Assembly: GCF_003075045.1 (NCBI RefSeq)
Contig: NZ_QCZD01000001.1
Coordinates: 1,204,967-1,268,966, forward strand
Length of the DNA: 64,000 bases
DNA from: Maribacter litoralis
Lineage (GTDB): Bacteria > Bacteroidota > Bacteroidia > Flavobacteriales > Flavobacteriaceae
Reading direction: 5' to 3'
In this document: positions 53,136-63,228 of the stretch, piece by piece
Layout: each line of letters starts with the position of its first letter
How positions within the stretch are numbered: position 1 is the first letter of the stretch
Notes under the pieces: generated by a model
Databases searched by the model: none
The model's input: the letters and a program-made list of their open reading frames with translations, nothing else
What the model was told of the DNA's origin: nothing
Made by a program: the position numbers and the translations under genes

Positions 53136-54476
53136 ATGAAGGTGTTCTTAAACAAACTACGTGCGCTACACATCATAATGATTGGTGGTTTATTGACGAT
53201 AGTTGCTAATTCTTGCAGCGATGAAGTTTACAATGATTCTGATTTTGTAGCAGGTGAAACTTTTACAGACAGTAATATTAGACTTATACTGATTGACACA
53301 CTAACAGTCAGTACCTCTACAATGAAATTTGATAGTTTAGCCACATCCGAATCTACTAGAATACTTACAGGAAAATATATCGATGATGTTTTTGGCACAG
53401 TGACAACATCTAGCTACATGCAATTTTTACCAGATTCGTATACCATTGATTCTGAAGCGGTGTTCGACAGTCTTGTTATGGTATTGGGTTATGACCAATA
53501 TTATTACAATGACACCTTGCAGAAAAACACTATACACATTAAAAAAATCACTGAGAATTTAAGACCGGATAGTGATGACTACTTCTACAATACCAGCAGT
53601 ATAAGTTATGACGAAGAGGACTTAGGTTTTTACGAGTATAACCCAAGACCATTGGCAGGAGATTCTATAACCATTAAATTGATCGATGATTTTGGTTCAG
53701 AGGTTTTCTCTAAACTACAGGAAAAAGATATAGTAAACTCTGATGAATACCGAGACTATTTTAAAGGGATCGGACTTTTGCCTGATGAAACCGATAATGG
53801 TTCTATCATCGGTTTTTCGAAATCTTCCGAAAACACGTACATGCGACTTTATTATAGTACAGATACTGAATTTGAATTTGAACAAGAGTATATAGACATA
53901 CAAATAGATGCAACTACCACTCCAATTCCATTTTTTAACAGCATTACCGCAGAAAACCCAATAACACCGTTACAAACATTAACCGATAGTAAGGTAAACT
54001 TGGCAAGCTCTGAATCTAATAATCAAAGTTATATTCATTCTGGTGTCGGTATAGCCATGCGGGTACAATTTCCAAGCATAACCAGTCTATATGACATACC
54101 TGGTAGCGGCACCATTTTAGACGGCATTTTAAAAATTAAACCGGTTGCACAATCTTATAACGACAACCTTAAATTGAGAGACACACTCGCAGTATATGTA
54201 GTGGACCAAAACAATGATTTGACCGAAACATTGACTTCTACTTCATATGCAATACTTAACAGAGACAATCAAGAATTCAATGACATCTATTACGAAATAT
54301 CCTTGTCTTATTATTTAGAAGAACTTTATCTAAAAGACAGAGATCTTGATGATGCTTTAATCTTACTTCCCGTAGATTATAATTCTACTGTAGATCGATT
54401 TATTATGAGCGGAAACGGAAATGGGGAAAACGAAACAATTTTAGAATTAACATACGGTATTTACGATGAAGATTAA
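53136..54476 (+). CDS. DUF4270 family lipoprotein
   Basis: 446 residues with a lipoprotein signal and lipobox Cys27 (NSCSDE). The rest matches DUF4270 by features such as LTGKYIDDVFGTVTTSSYMQF near the start and repeated short beta segments; no catalytic motif is visible. The family is restricted to Bacteroidota as far as I know and its function is unknown. The outer-membrane-barrel gene begins inside its last four codons. Confidence 0.87.
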   Translation: MKVFLNKLRALHIIMIGGLLTIVANSCSDEVYNDSDFVAGETFTDSNIRLILIDTLTVSTSTMKFDSLATSESTRILTGKYIDDVFGTVTTSSYMQFLPDSYTIDSEAVFDSLVMVLGYDQYYYNDTLQKNTIHIKKITENLRPDSDDYFYNTSSISYDEEDLGFYEYNPRPLAGDSITIKLIDDFGSEVFSKLQEKDIVNSDEYRDYFKGIGLLPDETDNGSIIGFSKSSENTYMRLYYSTDTEFEFEQEYIDIQIDATTTPIPFFNSITAENPITPLQTLTDSKVNLASSESNNQSYIHSGVGIAMRVQFPSITSLYDIPGSGTILDGILKIKPVAQSYNDNLKLRDTLAVYVVDQNNDLTETLTSTSYAILNRDNQEFNDIYYEISLSYYLEELYLKDRDLDDALILLPVDYNSTVDRFIMSGNGNGENETILELTYGIYDED

Positions 54477-55716
54477 CCAAATTATATATCTTACCATAGG
54501 AACATTATTTGCCATACAGCAAACTTCAGCACAGTCTGAAGCCCTTACCAGTTCTCCATATTCACTATACGGATTAGGGGTGATCAACCAAACCAGTATC
54601 GGAAAATTCAATAGTTTGGGCTATAGTGGCATTGGTATAAAATCACCTTACGAACTCAACAACTTAAACCCAGCCAATTACGCATTAATTCCACAAAACT
54701 CTTTTCTATATGATATTGGGGTAACAGGTGAATTCAATAACTATAGCAATACTTCGGACACAGAAGGAAAGTCTAACGTCAATTTTTCTAATATCGCATT
54801 CGGATTTAGAATTGCAGAAAATTTGGGAGCAGGTATCACTATGGTACCTTATAGTGATGTTGGATATTCGCTACTTGGAGTAAGTAGCAACATAGAGGGA
54901 TCAACGGACACTTTTGAAAGTAATGTAACTGGCTTGGGCGGACTAAATGACATTAGACTTAATGTTGGTTATGCACTTACCCCAAAACTTAGATTAGGAT
55001 TAAGTGCTTCGTTCTTATTCGGTAATATTGAAGAGACCGAATCGTTCATTTATAGCGCTTCTGCTTTCGAATCTGTAGAAAAAACGAATTATAGTGGTGC
55101 CAGACTAGGTTTTGGTTTACAATACGATGTTAATGACAAAATCACCATTGGTAGTACAGTGCAATTACCCACTAGTTTAAGTGGTAACTTAAAACGATCG
55201 GTAGATAAGTCATTATCCGGAATTGAAATTTCTGTAGAGGACGACACTTCTGACACTGTATCTGACTTTAAATTACCTCTAGAGCTCGGTTTTGGTATGA
55301 GCATTAAACCTATTGAAGAATTAACCTTTAGTGCAGATTATAAAAAGAACTTTTGGACGGACACCGATCAGTCTGAAAATATAGGAAGTTATGAAGACCA
55401 AGATATATACGCTTTTGGTCTAGAATATATTCAAGACCCAACTAGTTACAAATACGGTCAAAGAATAGCCTATAGATTAGGGTACAACTATGACAATGGT
55501 TATTTAGCCATAAGTGATGAAAAAATTGAAGGTTACAATTTTACTGCCGGTATTGGTATACCTACAAGTAGAGGAACACATTCTATGATCAACCTTTCAT
55601 ATAGCTATGGTTCTAAAGGACTTTTACAAAACGTTTTGGTCAAAGAAAACTACCACTTGCTCACTTTAAATCTAAGCTTAGAAGATATTTGGTTCGTGAA
55701 GAAAAAGGTGTATTAA
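54466..55716 (+). CDS. Outer-membrane beta-barrel protein (OmpP1/FadL-like)
   Basis: 416 residues. Signal peptide to about A22 (QTSAQ). The mature start SSPYSLYGLG and the NPANYALIP segment fit the FadL/OmpP1-like group, followed by many amphipathic strands, and the C-terminus is aromatic-rich (DIWFVKKKVY). It could pass a hydrophobic compound across the outer membrane. Overlaps the DUF4270 gene by 11 bases, a sign that the two products work together. Confidence 0.85.
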   Translation: MKINQIIYLTIGTLFAIQQTSAQSEALTSSPYSLYGLGVINQTSIGKFNSLGYSGIGIKSPYELNNLNPANYALIPQNSFLYDIGVTGEFNNYSNTSDTEGKSNVNFSNIAFGFRIAENLGAGITMVPYSDVGYSLLGVSSNIEGSTDTFESNVTGLGGLNDIRLNVGYALTPKLRLGLSASFLFGNIEETESFIYSASAFESVEKTNYSGARLGFGLQYDVNDKITIGSTVQLPTSLSGNLKRSVDKSLSGIEISVEDDTSDTVSDFKLPLELGFGMSIKPIEELTFSADYKKNFWTDTDQSENIGSYEDQDIYAFGLEYIQDPTSYKYGQRIAYRLGYNYDNGYLAISDEKIEGYNFTAGIGIPTSRGTHSMINLSYSYGSKGLLQNVLVKENYHLLTLNLSLEDIWFVKKKVY

Positions 55717-55815
55717 AGTAAAACAGCATATTTATTACTCTTTTATTATTACAATCTCCACTAGTAATTCATTTATGTTAGAACCCTAATAGGAACCGAC
55801 TGAATGAAAAACTAA

Positions 55816-55844
55816 AAAAGCCCAGATGAATAATCTGGGCTTTT
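55816..55844 (+). terminator. Terminator of the DUF4270/barrel operon
   Basis: AAAAGCCCAGA / TCTGGGCTTTT forms an 11-bp stem with a 7-base loop and a T-rich tail, 100 bases past the barrel gene. Confidence 0.85.
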
Positions 55845-56077
55845 ACTTTTAATCTCTTTTTATAGAAGGTGAAAACCAATGAATTCATCACTTTCTAATA
55901 CCTTGACCACTTCGCCTTTTCAGAAGTTTCGACCTCAGATATATAAAAGTAAAACAAACGATTCTATGACGATTATTTTCCTTTAAAACCCATCATCAAA
56001 GAAGTATGTTACCAAGATAATAATACCATATTGACGTGAATTTGCTTGTTATGTTTAATGTAAACCAATAACAAACA

Positions 56078-56106
56078 AAAAGCCCGGATATAAAATCCGG
56101 GCTTTT
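56078..56106 (-). terminator. Terminator of rpsA
   Basis: AAAAGCCCGGAT / ATCCGGGCTTTT stem; on the minus strand it is followed by T5 and GTTTGTT, 38 bases after the rpsA stop. Confidence 0.85.
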
Positions 56107-56143
56107 ACCAATAATCCTTTTGCAAGGATGTATGTTAATGAAA

Positions 56144-57979
56144 TTACTTCTTCTTAGAATCAGCTTCCATTTTGTCTTTCAACGCTTGTAACGCATCGTT
56201 AGCATCACCTAAAGTTGGCTTAGCTTCATCTGCGCTAGCTGCTTGTCTTTTGACAGCTGCTTTAACATTACGTTGCTCTTCTTCACGGAAGATTGCAGTA
56301 TGACTAGCTACTACACGTTTGAAGTCTTTATTGAACTCAATAATCTTGAATTCAGCTTCATCGCCTTTACCTAGTTTCTTACCATCTTCTTTTTCTAAAT
56401 GACGTTGAGGAATAAATGCAGTAATATCATCATTAAATTCAATTGTTGCACCTTTATCAACTACATCAGAAATGGTTGCTGTATGAACTGTACCTAAAGC
56501 AAATTCAGTTTCATATTTATCCCATGGGTTTTCAGTAGTCTGCTTATGACCTAAGCTCAACTTACGACCTTCAACATCTAATTCCAATACTTCAACTTCT
56601 AAAGTATCACCTACGTTAGTAAATTCAGATGGATGCTTGATTTTCTTAGTCCAAGAAAGATCAGAGATGTAAATTAAACCGTCGATACCTTCTTCTAGCT
56701 CAACAAAAACACCAAAGTTCGTAAAGTTTCTTACGATACCTTTATGCTTAGAACCTACAGGGTATTTGGTAGTAATATCAGTCCAAGGGTCTGGAGTCAA
56801 TTGCTTGATACCAAGAGACATTTTACGATCTTCACGATCTAATGTCAATACAACTGCTTCAACCTCATCACCAACATTTACGAAATCTTGTGCAGAACGC
56901 AAGTGCGTAGACCAAGACATTTCAGATACGTGGATAAGACCTTCAACACCTTCAACAACTTCGATGAACGCGCCGTAATCAGCTATAACAACTACTTTAC
57001 CTTTTACTTTATCACCAATCTTAATTTCATCAGATAAAGCTTCCCAAGGGTGCTTCTCTAATTGCTTAAGACCTAATTGAATTCTAGATTTGTTTTCATC
57101 AAAATCAAGAATTACAACATTTAATTTCTGGTCAAGCTCAACAACCTCGTTCGGGTGGTTGATTCTGCTCCAAGAAAGGTCAGTAATGTGAACTAAACCA
57201 TCAACACCACCAAGATCAATAAACACACCGTAAGAAGTAATGTTTTTAACAACACCTTCTAATACTTGTCCTTTTTCTAACTGGCTAATGATTTCTTTCT
57301 TCTGTTCTTCAATATCAGCTTCAATAAGCGCTTTATGAGAAACAACAACGTTCTTAAATTCGTGATTGATTTTTACAACCTTGAACTCCATTGTTTTGTT
57401 AACATACTGATCGTAGTCACGAATTGGCTTAACGTCAATTTGAGAACCTGGTAAGAAAGCTTCAATACCAAATACATCAACGATCATACCACCTTTAGTT
57501 CTGCATTTAACAAAACCGCTAACGATTTCTTCTTTGTCATGAGCCGCATTTACACGGTCCCAAGCCATAATAGTTCTCGCCTTTCTGTGAGATAATACTA
57601 ATTGACCACTTTTATCTTCACGGATATCGATCAATACCTCTACTTTGTCACCTACTTTTAAACCTGGGTTGTAACGAAATTCGTTCAACGAAATTACACC
57701 TTCAGATTTTGCGTTGATATCAATGATAGCTTCTCTATCGGTAATATAAACTACTTTCCCCTCTACTACTTCCTCATCTGCAGTATCAACGAAATTTTCA
57801 GCTACTAAATCTTCAAATTCCTTTAACTTAGAATCGTCTACACGCTCAATACCTTGCTCGTATTTTTCCCAGTTAAAGTTCTCTAAAAATTCTTGCGGAT
57901 CTTGCTGTGGAGTCTCTACAGCTTGTTGTGTTGCTTCGGTAGTAGTTTCTACCTCTGCGTTTGTTTTTTCTTCAGCCAT
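56144..57979 (-). CDS. rpsA: 30S ribosomal protein S1
   Basis: 611 residues with six S1/OB repeats. An unusual acidic/Gln/Thr-rich N-terminal extension comes first (TTEATQQAVETPQQDPQEF), and the protein ends Lys-rich. S1 domains show GVVKNITSYGVFIDLGGVDGLVHITDLSW and close repeats of it. It helps mRNA bind the ribosome, which matters in Bacteroidota, where Shine-Dalgarno sites are weak. A leader of about 115 bases lies upstream. Confidence 0.95.
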   Translation of the reverse strand: MAEEKTNAEVETTTEATQQAVETPQQDPQEFLENFNWEKYEQGIERVDDSKLKEFEDLVAENFVDTADEEVVEGKVVYITDREAIIDINAKSEGVISLNEFRYNPGLKVGDKVEVLIDIREDKSGQLVLSHRKARTIMAWDRVNAAHDKEEIVSGFVKCRTKGGMIVDVFGIEAFLPGSQIDVKPIRDYDQYVNKTMEFKVVKINHEFKNVVVSHKALIEADIEEQKKEIISQLEKGQVLEGVVKNITSYGVFIDLGGVDGLVHITDLSWSRINHPNEVVELDQKLNVVILDFDENKSRIQLGLKQLEKHPWEALSDEIKIGDKVKGKVVVIADYGAFIEVVEGVEGLIHVSEMSWSTHLRSAQDFVNVGDEVEAVVLTLDREDRKMSLGIKQLTPDPWTDITTKYPVGSKHKGIVRNFTNFGVFVELEEGIDGLIYISDLSWTKKIKHPSEFTNVGDTLEVEVLELDVEGRKLSLGHKQTTENPWDKYETEFALGTVHTATISDVVDKGATIEFNDDITAFIPQRHLEKEDGKKLGKGDEAEFKIIEFNKDFKRVVASHTAIFREEEQRNVKAAVKRQAASADEAKPTLGDANDALQALKDKMEADSKKK

Positions 57980-58101
57980 TTGCTGATCAATAATTTGTAT
58001 TCCATAATCTTATCAAGATTTAAGCAACGACTATGAAAGTAGTTATATCGTTTTGTTTATCTAATCCCTTTTTCTCTTGATTGCCTTGCCAAAAAGGTGT
58101 G

Positions 58102-58133
58102 CAAAAATAAGCATTTTATTTAAATTAGACAAC
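58102..58133 (-). promoter_or_regulatory. Putative rpsA promoter
   Basis: On the minus strand TATTTTTG (58109-58102) fits TAnnTTTG, with GTTG (58133-58130) 20 bp upstream. It would leave a 5' UTR of about 115 bases before rpsA. Confidence 0.5.
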
Positions 58134-58243
58134 ACAACTAATTATATATCATCCAACTAAAGAATATGGCACGATTTTAGAATGGAATACCTTAAATATG
58201 CTTATCTTAGAAGCATTATAATAACCATTAAAAAAGTATAATT

Positions 58244-58624
58244 ATGAGTGTTAAAGCAAAATACCAAGGCGTTTTAGATCTTGGTGAGCAATTAGGTATA
58301 AAAGACGGTAACGTTACTGTTGAAGGCGATGTTCTTAAAGTAAAAGGACAAGCTGCGACTCCTTATGAAAAAGACCTAATTTGGGACAAAATTAAGGCAA
58401 TTGGCGGTGAAAGCCCTTCTGATATAAAAGCGAATATTACCGTAGGAGATGATTCTGTTTATCACAGACACGTTGTAAAAAGTGGAGAATCTTTAAGTAA
58501 AATTGCTAAGCACTACTACGGTGACCCAATGAAATACAATGCTATTTTTGAGGCGAACACTAATATCTTAAAAAATCCTGATGTAATTCATCCTGATCAA
58601 GTATTGGTTATTCCTAACAAATAG
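58244..58624 (+). CDS. BON plus LysM domain protein (Kbp/YgaU-like)
   Basis: 126 residues, no signal peptide. Residues 1-65 are BON-like (LGIKDGNVTVEGDVLKVKGQA) and 76-124 a LysM domain (YHRHVVKSGESLSKIAKHYYGD...VLVIPNK). This is the architecture of E. coli Kbp, a cytoplasmic potassium-binding protein, so a potassium or osmotic role is likelier than wall binding; inferred from architecture. Confidence 0.87.
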   Translation: MSVKAKYQGVLDLGEQLGIKDGNVTVEGDVLKVKGQAATPYEKDLIWDKIKAIGGESPSDIKANITVGDDSVYHRHVVKSGESLSKIAKHYYGDPMKYNAIFEANTNILKNPDVIHPDQVLVIPNK

Positions 58625-58643
58625 TCCAAATACTATAAAAGTA

Positions 58644-58670
58644 AAAGAGGTTAGCATTGCTAACCTCTTT
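58644..58670. terminator. Bidirectional terminator between the LysM gene and cmk
   Basis: A 12-bp perfect stem AAAGAGGTTAGC / GCTAACCTCTTT with a 3-base loop and T-run, between convergent stops at 58624 and 58673. Confidence 0.9.
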
Positions 58671-58672
58671 TT

Positions 58673-59368
58673 TTATCCTTGCTTTTCTATAACTCGAAGC
58701 GAATGTTCATAGATTCTTTGAAACTGATCCTCTAATCCTAAATCGCTATTGTCAAATTCAATGGCATCTTCTGCTTTCTTCAAGGGCGAAATTGCACGAT
58801 TGCTGTCTATATAATCTCGCTTCTGAACATTTTCTAAGATATCTTCATAAACAACGTTCTCTCCCCTATCTAACAATTCCTTATATCTTCTAACAGCTCT
58901 TTTCTCTGGTGATGCGGTCATAAAGATTTTAAGTTCTGCATCTGGAAATACTACAGTGCCAATATCCCTACCGTCCATAACTATACCTTTATCAATACCC
59001 ATAGCTTGCTGCATGGCCACTAATTTTTTCCGTACCGCTTCCAAGACCGCAACTTGACTTACATTCTTTGAAACTGGCATGGTGCGTATTTCCTTCTCAA
59101 CATTTTCACCGTTTAAAAACATTTCGGCATAGCCAAGATTTGAATTAAACTCAAATTTCAATTCAATAGCATCTAGTTTTTGCTCTAGTGCCTCTTCATC
59201 TACCTTACCGGACTCCACAAAACCAGACCTCATGGCAAACAACGTTACCGCACGATACATTGCCCCTGTATCTACATATATATAATGTAATTTTTTGGCT
59301 AATTGCTTTGCCAATGTGCTCTTTCCTGTTGAGGAAAACCCGTCGATTGCAATGGTGATTTTTTTCAT
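58673..59368 (-). CDS. cmk: Cytidylate kinase
   Basis: 231 residues. P-loop GFSSTGKS at 10-17; MDGRDIGTVVFPDA and the short lid. It phosphorylates CMP and dCMP. 28 bases after lon and probably cotranscribed with it. Confidence 0.95.
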   Translation of the reverse strand: MKKITIAIDGFSSTGKSTLAKQLAKKLHYIYVDTGAMYRAVTLFAMRSGFVESGKVDEEALEQKLDAIELKFEFNSNLGYAEMFLNGENVEKEIRTMPVSKNVSQVAVLEAVRKKLVAMQQAMGIDKGIVMDGRDIGTVVFPDAELKIFMTASPEKRAVRRYKELLDRGENVVYEDILENVQKRDYIDSNRAISPLKKAEDAIEFDNSDLGLEDQFQRIYEHSLRVIEKQG

Positions 59369-59396
59369 CTTCCCAAAAATATAAAGAAAAGCTAAG

Positions 59397-61853
59397 TTAT
59401 AGCTCCTTAGCGTTCTTTACTTTAACATCAGTTATGGCAATATCAATTACCTCAGACATTTCTTTTACGTAATGGAAAGTCAATCCTTTTAAGTAAGACT
59501 CTTTAATCTCCTTAATATCACGTTCATTATCGGCACAAAGAATGATCTCTTTAATTTTCGCTCTTTTAGCAGCAAGAATCTTCTCTTTAATTCCACCCAC
59601 TGGCAACACCTTACCTCGCAATGTAATCTCACCGGTCATTGCCAAGCTCTTTTTAATACGTTTTTGCGTAAACAAAGACACTAAAGAGGTCAACATGGTA
59701 ATACCCGCACTTGGACCATCTTTAGGTGTAGCTCCTTCCGGTACGTGAATATGCACATTGTATTTTTCAAAAACAGAGGCATCTATTCCAAAACGATCGG
59801 CATTAGATTTTATATACTCCATTGCAATGGTAGCAGACTCTTTCATCACCTTACCAAGGTTACCGGTAATGCTCATTGTACCTTTACCTTTGGACAGGAT
59901 AGATTCAATAAATAATATATCTCCACCAACACTGGTCCAGGCCAACCCTGTAACAACACCCGCTACTTCATTATTTTCATATTTGTCTCGCTGTAGTTTC
60001 GGCGAGCCCAATACCTCTATGATATCTTCATTACTTACTTTAATATCATACTCTTCTTCGGTAGCAATAGATTTAGCTGCATAACGTACCATTTTGGCTA
60101 TTTGTTTTTCCAAGGAACGTACTCCAGATTCCCTTGTATAACCCTCCACAATCTTTTCTAATTGTGGCTTGCCTATTTTTAGATGACTAGCATCCAAACC
60201 ATGTTCGGTTAATTGTTTTGGCAATAGGTGCTTTTTAGCGATTTCTACCTTTTCCTCAATAGTGTAACCACTTACGTGGATAATTTCCATACGGTCTCTA
60301 AGTGCCGGCTGAATGCTACCCAAGTTGTTCGCGGTAGCCACGAACATAACCTTAGATAAATCATATCCTAATTCCAAAAAGTTATCATGGAAGTCACTAT
60401 TCTGCTCTGGATCTAACACCTCAAGCATTGCAGAAGAAGGATCTCCTTGATTACTGTTAGATAACTTATCTATCTCATCTAAAATAAAAACAGGATTTGA
60501 TTTACCAGCTTTTTTAAGGCTTTGAATAATTCTACCTGGCATGGCACCAATGTATGTCTTACGGTGTCCTCTTATTTCTGCTTCATCCCTAAGACCACCT
60601 AAAGACATTCTAACGTACTCTCTACCTAAAGCCTCAGCAATAGATTTACCTAATGAAGTTTTACCTACCCCTGGCGGTCCGTACAGACAAAGTATTGGAG
60701 ACTTCATATCATTACGAAGTTTCAACACCGCCAAATACTCTATGATCCTTTTTTTAACATCTTCTAAACCATAATGGTCACGGTCTAAAATTCTTTCAGC
60801 CCTTTTTAAATCGAATTTATCTTTGGAATAGTCTTTCCAAGGTAAATCCAACAATAAATCCAAGTAATTCCTTTGAATGGAATATTCCGCTACTTGCGGG
60901 TTCATTCTTTTCATTTTGGAAAGCTCTTTTTCAAAGTGCTCTTTTTCCTTCTTGCCCCATTTCTTTTTCTTGGACTTTTCCTTCATCTCCTCAAGTTCCT
61001 CATCATAAGAAACCCCGCCCAATTCTTCTTGAATGGTTTTCATCTGCTGATGCAAGAAATACTCTCTCTGTTGCTGATCAAGGTCATTTCTAACCTTAGA
61101 CTGTATATCGTTCTTTAGCTCAAGTTTTTGCATTTCAACATTCATATATTTCAATGTTGCCAATGCCCTTTCTTGAAGACTTCCTATTTCTAATAAATCT
61201 TGCTTCGCCTTTACATCTAGATTCAAATTAGATGAAACAAAATTGATTAGGAAAGAATTGCTTTGAATATTCTTAATAGCAAAAGATGCTTCGCTTGGTA
61301 TATTAGGGTTATCCCTAATTATTTTTAAGGCCAGTTCTTTAATAGACTCAATAATTGCCAAAAACTCTTTATCGTTCTTTTCTGGTCTTACCTCTTCCGT
61401 TTCTCTTACCGTTGCCGTTATGTAAGGTTTCTTAGTTAAGACCTCAGCAATTTCAAAACGCTTTTTACCCTGTATGATTACCGTAGTATTACCATCTGGC
61501 ATTTGAAGCACTCGTAAAATTTTGGCTACGGTACCCAAGGTATTGATATCCTTTACATCGGGGTTTTCCGTTTCCTCATCTTTTTGGGAAACAACACCTA
61601 TAACCTTAGAACCATTGTTCGCATCTTTAATTAAATGGATACTTTTATCTCTACCCGCTGTAATAGGAATTACTACACCAGGAAAAAGTACTGTATTCCT
61701 TAAAGGCAATATCGGCAAGGTTTCCGGTAAGGTCTCACTGTTCATTTGCTCCTCGTCTTCAGGAGTCAACAATGGTATTAGCTCAGAATCTTGGTCTATT
61801 CCTTGTAAGGACATATTGTCAAAATTTGAAAATTTAGAATCTCCCATACTCAT
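59397..61853 (-). CDS. lon: ATP-dependent protease Lon
   Basis: 818 residues. N-terminal substrate domain ([18 protein letters not shown] from about 46), coiled region, AAA+ module with GPPGVGKT at 392-399 and a protease domain with catalytic S715 in PKDGPSAG and the Lys in [16 protein letters not shown] full-length LonA that degrades damaged and regulatory proteins. Confidence 0.96.
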   Translation of the reverse strand: MSMGDSKFSNFDNMSLQGIDQDSELIPLLTPEDEEQMNSETLPETLPILPLRNTVLFPGVVIPITAGRDKSIHLIKDANNGSKVIGVVSQKDEETENPDVKDINTLGTVAKILRVLQMPDGNTTVIIQGKKRFEIAEVLTKKPYITATVRETEEVRPEKNDKEFLAIIESIKELALKIIRDNPNIPSEASFAIKNIQSNSFLINFVSSNLNLDVKAKQDLLEIGSLQERALATLKYMNVEMQKLELKNDIQSKVRNDLDQQQREYFLHQQMKTIQEELGGVSYDEELEEMKEKSKKKKWGKKEKEHFEKELSKMKRMNPQVAEYSIQRNYLDLLLDLPWKDYSKDKFDLKRAERILDRDHYGLEDVKKRIIEYLAVLKLRNDMKSPILCLYGPPGVGKTSLGKSIAEALGREYVRMSLGGLRDEAEIRGHRKTYIGAMPGRIIQSLKKAGKSNPVFILDEIDKLSNSNQGDPSSAMLEVLDPEQNSDFHDNFLELGYDLSKVMFVATANNLGSIQPALRDRMEIIHVSGYTIEEKVEIAKKHLLPKQLTEHGLDASHLKIGKPQLEKIVEGYTRESGVRSLEKQIAKMVRYAAKSIATEEEYDIKVSNEDIIEVLGSPKLQRDKYENNEVAGVVTGLAWTSVGGDILFIESILSKGKGTMSITGNLGKVMKESATIAMEYIKSNADRFGIDASVFEKYNVHIHVPEGATPKDGPSAGITMLTSLVSLFTQKRIKKSLAMTGEITLRGKVLPVGGIKEKILAAKRAKIKEIILCADNERDIKEIKESYLKGLTFHYVKEMSEVIDIAITDVKVKNAKEL

Positions 61854-62060
61854 ATATCGGTCATTCTGTCATTAAAACAACAGAATTTTGTTTTTATAAA
61901 TTATACATAATTGCCATAAAAACCATGAAAATCAGTCAAATACAGCTTTTTGCACTTTCATTTGCTATTATCTAATTCAATTCTTGTGCCAACTGAAAAA
62001 AATCATTTTAAATAATACTCCCTTTATAACATATTGATTCATTAAAAATTATTTCCATCA

Positions 62061-62078
62061 AACTGTAACAAACTGTAA
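62061..62078 (+). repeat. Paired AACTGTAA direct repeat ahead of the ECF sigma gene
   Basis: AACTGTAA at 62061-62068 and 62071-62078, ten bases (one helical turn) apart, about 35 bases before the sigma factor start. Could be a regulator site or part of an autoregulated promoter. Confidence 0.35.
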
Positions 62079-62110
62079 TTTGGTTCATCTTTCAATAAAC
62101 CAATCACTTT

Positions 62111-62665
62111 TTGAGCCAACAAAGAGAACATATTGATGAGCTAGTGCAATTGTGCTTAGCCGGTAAACAGAGTGCACAGCTAGAAGTGTACAACAGGTAT
62201 TACAAGGCCATGTACAATACATCTCTCAGAATTGTAAAAGACACTGCCCAAGCAGAAGACATTATGCAAGAATCGTTTCTAAGCGCATTTACGAAACTGC
62301 ATACTTTTAAAGGGGAAGTAACTTTTGGATCCTGGTTAAAGCGTATTGTTATCAATAACAGTATACATCAATATAGAAAGCAACAGAAAAAAAACGAAGT
62401 TGCTTTAGATGAAGTATTGTACAAGGTCGAAGATAATGACGGAATTGCATCTGACCATGTGTTTACAGAACTAAAGGCTCAAAAAGTGATGGAAACCATG
62501 AAAGATTTAAAAGACAACTACAGAATTTCTTTGACCTTACATCTAATTGAAGGGTTCGATTATGATGAAATTAGTGAAATAATGAACATTAGTTATGCCA
62601 ATTGCAGAACTACCGTTTCACGAGCAAAAGAAAGTTTAAGAAAGAAATTAACACTCGCAGTTTAA
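62111..62665 (+). CDS. ECF-type RNA polymerase sigma factor
   Basis: 184 residues, starting at TTG (62111) to give the expected short N-terminus. Region 2 includes YNTSLRIVKDTAQAEDIMQESF and region 4 the helix-turn-helix FDYDEISEIMNISYANCRTTVSRAKESLR. The stop overlaps the next start by one base (TAATG), the pattern of a sigma/anti-sigma pair. Confidence 0.92.
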   Translation: MSQQREHIDELVQLCLAGKQSAQLEVYNRYYKAMYNTSLRIVKDTAQAEDIMQESFLSAFTKLHTFKGEVTFGSWLKRIVINNSIHQYRKQQKKNEVALDEVLYKVEDNDGIASDHVFTELKAQKVMETMKDLKDNYRISLTLHLIEGFDYDEISEIMNISYANCRTTVSRAKESLRKKLTLAV

Positions 62666-63228
62666 TGAAGAAAGATACTATTGACGAGCTTTTTAATAAG
62701 CTACAGGACAAAATGGATTATGCTGAACCCACTAGCGGGCACGAACAACGGTTTTTAGATAAATTGAACGCGTCTAAAGGTGTGGCAACACTTGCACCGA
62801 AGAAAAAGAATAATTGGTTGCTTTTTCTTTCGGTCGCAGCATCGATTGCCATTTTATTATCGGTAGGGCTATCGCAATTTAATACAGCAACAAGTATTGA
62901 AGAAAAGGTTGCCGAGATTTCTCCCGAAGCTTCTAAAACACAGTTCTATTTCGCAAACTTAATCGAAGAGCAGGTAAAGGAACTAAATTCAGAAAAATCA
63001 CCGGAAACAGAAAAAATTATCAACGATACCATGGCGCAATTGAAAAAGCTTCAATTGAACTATACCAAAATGGAACAAGACCTATTAAATGGTGGCAATA
63101 GCAAATTAATATTAAGTGCTATGATCACAAATTTCCAAACAAGAATTGACCTTTTAAACGAGGTAATGATACAGATTGAGAATATTAAATCAATAAAAAA
63201 ATCAAATGATGAAAACTTTACTATATAA
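62665..63228 (+). CDS. Single-pass membrane protein, probable anti-sigma factor
   Basis: 187 residues from the ATG at 62665. Cytoplasmic N-terminus (1-49) with an amphipathic start, one membrane helix (50-69, NWLLFLSVAASIAILLSVGL), and a helical periplasmic part. No zinc-binding HxxxCxxC motif is visible, so it is not a ZAS-type anti-sigma. The role is inferred from its translational coupling to the sigma factor. Its last bases overlap the next gene's start. Confidence 0.75.
   Translation: MKKDTIDELFNKLQDKMDYAEPTSGHEQRFLDKLNASKGVATLAPKKKNNWLLFLSVAASIAILLSVGLSQFNTATSIEEKVAEISPEASKTQFYFANLIEEQVKELNSEKSPETEKIINDTMAQLKKLQLNYTKMEQDLLNGGNSKLILSAMITNFQTRIDLLNEVMIQIENIKSIKKSNDENFTI

Larger units (their letters stand above)
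55717..56143. other. 427-base gene-free interval between convergent genes
   Basis: Holds one terminator for each flanking gene, at 55816-55844 and 56078-56106. Between them (about 55850-56075) I see AT-rich sequence with no ORF of note, no tRNA-like arm and no repeat of length. Confidence 0.7.

Noticed and set aside
55850-56075. Small RNA or hidden gene between the two terminators
   Set aside because: No start-stop pair of useful length and no -7 element with spacing that would support one.
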